A DNA stretch of 27,501 nt from positions 32,153 to 59,653 of the forward strand of contig DIQS01000027.1 in NCBI GenBank assembly GCA_002427325.1. Direction: 5' to 3'. Of the stretch, positions 23,038 through 27,501 are shown piece after piece (within the stretch, counting starts at the first letter, position 1; each line of letters begins with the position of its first letter). The notes under the pieces were generated by a model. That model did not search any database and was not told the DNA's origin. It was given only the letters and a program-made list of their open reading frames with translations. The DNA is from Cloacimonetes bacterium UBA5456. GTDB lineage: Bacteria; Cloacimonadota; Cloacimonadia; Cloacimonadales; Cloacimonadaceae. Both the position numbers and the translations under genes were made by a program.

Positions 23038-24731
23038 TGCTCAGCGAGATTTATATCAAAAACTATATCCTCGTGCCGGAATTGCGCATGAGTTTTGGCA
23101 AAGGACTCACCGTGATCAGCGGCGAGACAGGTGCCGGAAAGTCCATTGTCGTGGGATCCATCGGACTGATCTTTGGCGATGTAAATAGCGGGATCGAGCC
23201 TTGGAACAAAGAAGAGCCCATCTATCTGGAAGCGACTTTTATCCCCTTTAAAGACCAAGCTACCAAAGAGATGCTCACCGAGATCGGTGCGGAAGATGAA
23301 GAAGAGCTAATCCTCGCCCGCGAGATTTCCGTCGCCGGCAAATCCACCTACTTTTTGGGCGGCAGACGCGTGAGTGCAGCCATCCTCAAAGAACTCAAAC
23401 CCTTGCTCTTAGACTTTCACCACCAGCGTGACCAACAGAAGATTTTGCAAAGCGGCTATCAGCTCGAACTTTTAGACCGCTATGGCGAAACAAGCGGCAT
23501 GAGAGAAGATTTTGGCGCAATGTATAGGCAAATCCGCGCTGATATCCGCTCTCTCGACGAACTGATCAGACGCCAAGAAGAAAACCGGCACATGTTGGAA
23601 CTCTATCAATATCAATATAATGAGCTCCAAGCAGCGGCGATCTCGGAAGGCGAAGACCTCGCCCTGCAAGCGGAATATGAACTCCTGCAAAACTCTGCCG
23701 AGATTTCCACGCTCTGCCAGGAAATACACGAAGACCTCTTCGAAAGAGAAAACAGTCTCTTCGACGAAATCAGCCGCTATTGCTTTAGGCTGGAGCAATT
23801 TGCCCAGATGGACTTAACCCTCACTGAGGCACACAACTCACTCAGCGAAGCGCTTGCGTCCTTGCAGGAAAGCTCGCTTTCTTTGGACGCTGCAAAGGAT
23901 CGGATCACCCACGATCCCGCGCGCCTCGAATTCCTTGAAGAACGGCTCAACCTCATCAACGAACTGCTTTTTAAGCACAAGGTGAAAGATATCGCCCAGC
24001 TCTTGCTTCTCTTTGAAGAGCGCAAGCAGACGCTGAAATCCTCCGACGAGCTCAGCGAGGAAATAAGGCAAGCAAATCTCAAACTGGAGTATGACCATGG
24101 CAAGCTCAGAGAAGCGGCAGAAACGCTGAGTAAGAAGCGCACAAAGGCGGCAAAGAACCTTGCCCTCGAGCTTAAGGAATCCATCCGAAAACTTGCCATC
24201 AAAGATGCGGAATTTGAAATAAGAATTGACAAAATATCAGATTCTGAAAACCTAAGTCTAAGAGACATTTCTTTTTGCAACGAAAGCGGGCAAGATACTG
24301 TCAGCTTTCTTTTCTCGGCAAATCCCGGCATGGCGCTCAAGCCTCTGCAAGCTGTTGCCAGCGGCGGAGAGATGAGTCGCATCTTGCTCGGAATCAAAGA
24401 AATAATCAGTGCAAAAGAGAGCCCGCGGCTCATTGTTTTGGACGAGATTGACACCGGCATAGGCGGCAAAACTGCCGATTATGTTGCGCGCTGTATTTAC
24501 AATCTGGCAAAACACAGTCCGGTTCTCTGCATCACTCATTTAGCCCAGATTGCGGCTTATGCAGACCACCATGTGGCGGTGGAAAAACAGAGCGGCGAAA
24601 AGCTCGGCGTGAGCCTAAAAACTTTGAACAAAGAAGAGCAGAAAGTGGAGATCGCAAGGATGCTTTCCGGAACGATCACCGAAGCCTCGCTCAAACACGC
24701 CAAAGAATTAATAATTAAAAAGATAGGATGA
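23037..24731 (+). CDS. recN: DNA repair SMC-like ATPase RecN
   Basis: 564 residues from the ATG at 23037. An in-frame GTG immediately before it (23034) is the alternative, but ATG gives the usual RecN opening MLSEIYIKNYILV. Walker A GETGAGKS (G29-S36), DFHHQRDQQKIL, a central antiparallel coiled coil (about 150-375), ABC signature ASGGEMSR (S442) and Walker B VLDEIDTGIGG (D469, E470) are all present and ordered as expected. RecN gathers DNA ends during double-strand break repair. No LexA-like operator can serve it locally because it overlaps nadK and has no promoter of its own. Confidence 0.95.
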   Translation: MLSEIYIKNYILVPELRMSFGKGLTVISGETGAGKSIVVGSIGLIFGDVNSGIEPWNKEEPIYLEATFIPFKDQATKEMLTEIGAEDEEELILAREISVAGKSTYFLGGRRVSAAILKELKPLLLDFHHQRDQQKILQSGYQLELLDRYGETSGMREDFGAMYRQIRADIRSLDELIRRQEENRHMLELYQYQYNELQAAAISEGEDLALQAEYELLQNSAEISTLCQEIHEDLFERENSLFDEISRYCFRLEQFAQMDLTLTEAHNSLSEALASLQESSLSLDAAKDRITHDPARLEFLEERLNLINELLFKHKVKDIAQLLLLFEERKQTLKSSDELSEEIRQANLKLEYDHGKLREAAETLSKKRTKAAKNLALELKESIRKLAIKDAEFEIRIDKISDSENLSLRDISFCNESGQDTVSFLFSANPGMALKPLQAVASGGEMSRILLGIKEIISAKESPRLIVLDEIDTGIGGKTADYVARCIYNLAKHSPVLCITHLAQIAAYADHHVAVEKQSGEKLGVSLKTLNKEEQKVEIARMLSGTITEASLKHAKELIIKKIG

Positions 24732-25606
24732 GTATTATTGTGAGTAGCAAAGCAAAACAACGTTTTAGAACAGTTGCAGCACTTATTGTCGTATTGGCGC
24801 TCTTTATTACTGTTTATGAGGTAAATAAAGACAAAAAACCTAACCAGACGGTTGATTTCAGAGAGAGCAATCGCCAGTTTGACAACCTGAAATTCATAAA
24901 TAAGGCGAAGGTGAACTTCAGCACCGCCAATTCCACTCAAGCGCAGGATGAAATCGCCAAGATTATGGAAGAAAAAGGCAAGAAAAGGATACGTAAAGAA
25001 GATGGCAGCAATTATGGTGCATATATCTTTACCGTTGAAAACGATTTGATTCACGATATCGTGGAAAACTTGCGCGAGATCGGCTCCGTTGGCTCTACGA
25101 TTGAGCACATCGACACAGCCTTGGTCAATCTCGATTATGACAGTGAACACTCCAAGCTAATGTCCTATGAGGCAGAACTCAAAGACTTGGGCAATGTCCG
25201 CTTTCCCAGCGAATTGCAAAACAAGCGCAAAGAGGATTTGCACGCCCTCATTCAAAGTGCAAGAAACAACATGGAAAAGCTTCGTGAAGACGACAGCACA
25301 CTACTTTATATCACCCTTATAGTTGCCGGAAAGCAATATAAAGGCTTTGACGTGATCATCAACTATGGCTTGATTTTTATCAAGTGGTTGGTGATCCTAT
25401 TTGCTGTTCGCGTCCTTATCGTGGTCATAGCCAACCTGATGGTGGACCTCCTTAACGTGCTCGGGATCAAGGGACAAGACAATCAAGGCGCATATACAGG
25501 ATATTACAGTCGCTATGCAGAGCGCGGAAAATCGCATCGGAAAGTAAAACGCGTCTATAAAGACAAGGATGCAAAGCCGGAAAATTCGGAAGATAACAAC
25601 AAATAA
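24728..25606 (+). CDS. Two-TM envelope protein, DUF4349-like layout, function unknown
   Basis: 292 residues. An N-terminal membrane segment (about 14-31, RTVAALIVVLALFITVY), a predominantly helical extracytoplasmic domain, a second membrane segment (about 214-240, YGLIFIKWLVILFAVRVLIV) and a basic, low-complexity C-terminal tail are visible. The middle (DIVENLREIGSVGSTIEHID, then YEAELKDLGNVRFPSE) resembles the DUF4349 arrangement of a ferredoxin-like fold followed by a coiled coil and a C-terminal helix. That is a by-eye comparison and uncertain. The ATG overlaps the recN stop. The downstream NfeD-like protein suggests a joint role at the membrane (inference). Confidence 0.72.
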   Translation: MSIIVSSKAKQRFRTVAALIVVLALFITVYEVNKDKKPNQTVDFRESNRQFDNLKFINKAKVNFSTANSTQAQDEIAKIMEEKGKKRIRKEDGSNYGAYIFTVENDLIHDIVENLREIGSVGSTIEHIDTALVNLDYDSEHSKLMSYEAELKDLGNVRFPSELQNKRKEDLHALIQSARNNMEKLREDDSTLLYITLIVAGKQYKGFDVIINYGLIFIKWLVILFAVRVLIVVIANLMVDLLNVLGIKGQDNQGAYTGYYSRYAERGKSHRKVKRVYKDKDAKPENSEDNNK

Positions 25607-25620
25607 TACAGGAGTTTATG

Positions 25621-26076
25621 ATGACTTTATTAGCATGGCAAGTATGGATGATCTTGGGGATTGTCTTTATAATCATCGAGATCTTTGACCCTTCCTTCTT
25701 CTTCATTTCATTGGGAATAGGGGCGATCCTGACGGGACTTATTGCCCTTTTGCCCATTCATTATGTGGCGCAAATCCTCATCTTTGCCGTGCTTAGCTTC
25801 ATCAGTTTTCTTCTCACGCGCAAGCTCGGCAAGAAGATTCTTTCCAAATCAGGTCCCCAAACAAATGTCTATGGACTCGTTGGACAAAACGCCGTCGTCA
25901 CCAAAGAAATCCCCGCCGAAGGCAGAGGATATGCCAAAGTTGGCGGTGAAGAATGGACGGCGGTCGGCGAAGATGAGAACGAAGTTTTTGAGCTCGGCGC
26001 AAAGGTGGAAATCACCGGTATTGATGGTAATAAGATCATCGTCAAACGGCATATCGACAAGCCAAGGGAGGATTAA
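25621..26076 (+). CDS. NfeD-like membrane protein
   Basis: 151 residues from the second of two adjacent ATGs. This one lies 6 bases after AGGAG (25610-25614), whereas the ATG at 25618 is only 3 bases away. Two to three membrane segments (about residues 7-65) are followed by an OB-fold domain beginning VYGLVGQNAVVTKEIP and ending GAKVEITGIDGNKIIVKR, the typical layout of short NfeD (NfeD1b) proteins. These often accompany SPFH/stomatin proteases, but no such gene is in the window. Probably functions with its upstream neighbour at the inner membrane; the role is unknown. Confidence 0.85.
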   Translation: MTLLAWQVWMILGIVFIIIEIFDPSFFFISLGIGAILTGLIALLPIHYVAQILIFAVLSFISFLLTRKLGKKILSKSGPQTNVYGLVGQNAVVTKEIPAEGRGYAKVGGEEWTAVGEDENEVFELGAKVEITGIDGNKIIVKRHIDKPRED

Positions 26077-26079
26077 ATC

Positions 26080-26556
26080 GTGCGTAAGATATTTATAATC
26101 AGTATATTGCTCTTGATCCTTTTTAGCTTCGGCTGCACGGCGAAAGAAGAACCCACCATAAAGATTGGTATAAGCGACGATAACCCGCCATTTTGCAGTA
26201 TGATCGACGGTAGCCCCGTGGGGATCGACATGGATATCGCACTCAACATCATCCGCGTCCTCGAATTCCCCTATGAAATCAGCGTCATGAGCCAGGATGA
26301 TATCGCGCTCAAACTGGAAACCGGTGAACTGGATCTCGGCTTTGTCTATTTAGAGATGAACGAAGCGCCCTCGGCGGACATCCATTATAGTCTCCCATAT
26401 TTTGAGGGCACAAGAGATGAGGAAGCCCCTGAGATATATAGATATATGCTCGCCATGCCGAAGGAAGCAAAGATGAACGATGATATCATGGCGGCGCTGG
26501 ACGATCTCATTGCCTCCGGAGAGCTTGCCTCTATCATGCAAACGCATATTAATTAA
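26080..26556 (+). CDS. Miniature family-3 solute-binding-like lipoprotein (lobe 2 largely absent)
   Basis: 158 residues. GTG start preceded by AGGGAGG with an 8- to 9-base gap. The signal MRKIFIISILLLILFSFGC has lipobox FGC (Cys19). The mature domain begins IKIGISDDNPPFCSMIDGSP and VGIDMDIALNIIRVL, as in periplasmic amino-acid-binding proteins (SBP_bac_3), and continues ELDLGFVYLEM with SLPYFEG. It then passes straight to the C-terminal helix region (YRYMLAMPKEAKMNDDIMAA). About 80 residues that normally form the second lobe are missing, so the usual Venus-flytrap closure is not possible as such. The frame is intact, with no stop or frameshift. Last gene of the long operon, ahead of a terminator. 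Confidence 0.75.
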   Translation: MRKIFIISILLLILFSFGCTAKEEPTIKIGISDDNPPFCSMIDGSPVGIDMDIALNIIRVLEFPYEISVMSQDDIALKLETGELDLGFVYLEMNEAPSADIHYSLPYFEGTRDEEAPEIYRYMLAMPKEAKMNDDIMAALDDLIASGELASIMQTHIN

Positions 26557-26573
26557 GCTATTATAAAACAATC

Positions 26574-26607
26574 AAGGGGAGAGATGCAAAAGTCTTTCCC
26601 CTTTTTT
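26574..26607 (+). terminator. Rho-independent terminator of the dapA-to-SBP operon
   Basis: AAGGGGAGAGA (26574-26584) pairs with TCTTTCCCCTT (26593-26603) with one mismatch and is followed by a run of six T residues (26602-26607). Confidence 0.88.
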
Positions 26608-26613
26608 ATGCCC

Positions 26614-26648
26614 AAAAAAAGAGCGAAGCCTTTCAAAAGCTCCGCTCT
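26614..26648 (-). terminator. Rho-independent terminator of rplU-rpmA
   Basis: On the minus strand, GAGCGGAGC (26647-26639) pairs with GCTTCGCTC (26629-26621) through one G-T pair, followed by seven T residues (26620-26614). It stands back to back with the plus-strand terminator. Confidence 0.85.
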
Positions 26649-26668
26649 CTATCTAACAGTTTATTATC

Positions 26669-26929
26669 TTATTCGGCAAGAGGTTCGACGCTCACAAACT
26701 TGCGTCCGAGTCTCTTGGTCTCAAATTTAACGTGTCCGTCCACGAGGCTATAGAGAGTGAAATCTCTGCCCATGCCAACATTGGTTCCGGGATGGACTTT
26801 GGTGCCTTTTTGGCGAACGATGATATTGCCGGCAAGGACAGCTTCCCCGCCATATCTCTTCACCCCGCGATATTTGGGGTTACTATCGCGTCCGTTACGA
26901 CTGCTTCCACCACCTTTCTTTTGTGCCAT
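26669..26929 (-). CDS. rpmA: Large-subunit ribosomal protein bL27
   Basis: 86 residues, standard length. The N-terminus MAQKKGGGSSRNGRDSNPKY reaches the peptidyl-transferase centre. It lacks the cleavable leader seen in Firmicutes homologues, so no processing protease is required. The core GNIIVRQKGTKVHPGTNVGM is typical. AAGGGAGG precedes the ATG. Cotranscribed with rplU 14 bases upstream. The Obg GTPase gene that often follows in other genomes is not next here. Confidence 0.97.
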   Translation of the reverse strand: MAQKKGGGSSRNGRDSNPKYRGVKRYGGEAVLAGNIIVRQKGTKVHPGTNVGMGRDFTLYSLVDGHVKFETKRLGRKFVSVEPLAE

Positions 26930-26943
26930 TTTTCAATCCTCCC

Positions 26944-27258
26944 TTAAGCCCGAATATCCTTGACTCGGATATCGGTATATTGTTCACGATAGCCTTTTTT
27001 GACTCTGTAGCCTTTGCGGCGTTTCTTGTGGAATATAATCTTTTTCTTTCCTTTGCCGTGATCTATGACTTCAGCGACTATCGCTGCGCCTTCGACTACG
27101 GGAGTGCCGACCACGATGTCATCTTCGTTGCGCACGAGGAGGACGCGGTCAAATTCGATCTCTTGACCGGGCTCTGCCGTATTCAGCAAGGGAACGCGAA
27201 GTGTTGCGTTTTTTTCAGCCCTAAACTGAAATCCTTTAATTTCTACGATGGCGTACAT
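26944..27258 (-). CDS. rplU: Large-subunit ribosomal protein bL21
   Basis: 104 residues from MYAIVEIKGFQFRAEKNATL. The ATG at 27258 is chosen over one 33 bases upstream because AGGAGAAAAG immediately precedes it and the family begins with MYAIVExGGKQ. Here IKGFQF replaces the usual TGGKQY. The C-terminal KKIIFHKKRRKGYRVKKGYR is the rRNA-binding region. It is encoded with rpmA, a near-universal gene pair. Confidence 0.96.
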   Translation of the reverse strand: MYAIVEIKGFQFRAEKNATLRVPLLNTAEPGQEIEFDRVLLVRNEDDIVVGTPVVEGAAIVAEVIDHGKGKKKIIFHKKRRKGYRVKKGYREQYTDIRVKDIRA

Positions 27259-27291
27259 CTTTTCTCCTAAATATTTTCTTAGAAAGACCAC

Positions 27292-27317
27292 AATTTACTG
27301 TGCAGGATATCTGTCAA
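27292..27317 (-). promoter_or_regulatory. Possible rplU promoter
   Basis: On the minus strand a perfect TTGACA (27317-27312) is followed, after a short 14-base spacer, by TAAATT (27297-27292). An inverted pair CACAGT (27334-27339) and ACTGTG (27297-27302) brackets the -35. Spacing is unusual, so the exact -10 is uncertain. Confidence 0.35.
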
Positions 27318-27363
27318 GCAGAAAAGTTTCCTTCACAGTGTAGTCAATTTAAGCGGTCGGTGC

Positions 27364-27501
27364 GGCAACGCCCCCGTTGCCACGAGCGAACACAAGCCAA
27401 CTCGTCTCAAAACAATAGAAAACTGGCGTTTTCTTGGTTAACGAAGGCGTTAACCAACCAATCTCTTTAGACTGACTGGGTGGGAACGTCCCCGTTGCCA
27501 C
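27364..27501. repeat. Array of short AACG-type hairpin repeats, continuing past the window edge
   Basis: Copies: GGCAACG-CCCC-CGTTGCC (27364-27381, perfect 7-bp stem); GAAAAC-TGGC-GTTTTC (27418-27433, perfect, variant core); TTGGTTAACG-AAGG-CGTTAACCAA (27434-27457, perfect 10-bp stem); and GTGGGAACG-TCCC-CGTTGCCAC (27480-27501, one mismatch). The last shares 18 identical bases with 2955-2972. All have a four-base loop between AAC(G) and (C)GTT. No gene was seen in this stretch. Confidence 0.75.

Noticed and set aside
23777..24469. 230-codon minus-strand ORF rich in Ser and Leu
   Set aside because: Antisense shadow of the recN coiled coil, with a composition mirroring the Glu/Lys-rich sense strand.

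Overview
The window carries a dense bacterial chromosome segment with moderate GC, mostly plus-strand genes and many translationally coupled operons. A Gram-negative-type, probably anaerobic bacterium is suggested by three lipoproteins with clear lipoboxes, a complete MreB/MreC/MreD/PBP2/RodA rod-shape operon, and an operon resembling the anaerobe-specific orange-protein (Orp) cluster of Desulfovibrio (MTH1175-like proteins, paired ferredoxin-MinD ATPases, Mrp). Something like Cloacimonadota would fit, but that assignment is a guess from general resemblance and not from a marker search.

Layout. (1) 1-2052: 3' part of polA, whose stop overlaps that of a convergent lipoprotein gene (2049-2753, minus). 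(2) 2823-4310: a minus-strand Sel1-repeat gene flanked on both sides by the same composite intergenic repeat. (3) 4311-8309: a seven-gene redox/metallocofactor operon (UPF0251 regulator, two MTH1175-like proteins, two ferredoxin-MinD ATPases, DUF5320, Mrp). Its promoter carries two tandem palindromes, and it ends in a strong terminator. (4) 8373-8988: a 616-bp gene-poor region with a 30-bp near-perfect palindrome and the mreB promoter. (5) 8989-15733: mreB-mreC-(CofE-like)-mreD-mrdA-rodA-lipoprotein, then a B12-binding/radical SAM gene (15802-17187). (6) 17283-26556: dapA, PreP-type M16C protease, rsgA, nadK, recN, a two-TM envelope protein, an NfeD-like protein and a miniature solute-binding lipoprotein. 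These are tightly packed with overlapping starts and stops, and a terminator closes the unit. (7) 26669-27258 minus: rpmA and rplU with their own terminator. (8) 27360-27501: an array of short hairpin repeats of the same family that flanks the Sel1 gene.

How the genes work together. Region 3 probably assembles or carries Fe-S or heterometal clusters: Mrp and the ferredoxin-MinD ATPases act as scaffold or carrier ATPases, and the MTH1175-like proteins as small cofactor binders. Region 5 is the elongasome (MreB filament, MreC/MreD bridge, RodA glycosyltransferase plus PBP2 transpeptidase). Two non-canonical members, a CofE-like protein and a jelly-roll-like lipoprotein, are embedded in it by overlapping reading frames. 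Region 6 mixes lysine/DAP synthesis, peptide degradation, ribosome maturation, NADP supply, DNA repair and envelope proteins, with no single pathway evident. The most noteworthy non-coding signals are the tandem operator at 4248-4285, the AACG-N4-CGTT hairpin family, and the composite repeat on both sides of the Sel1 gene.
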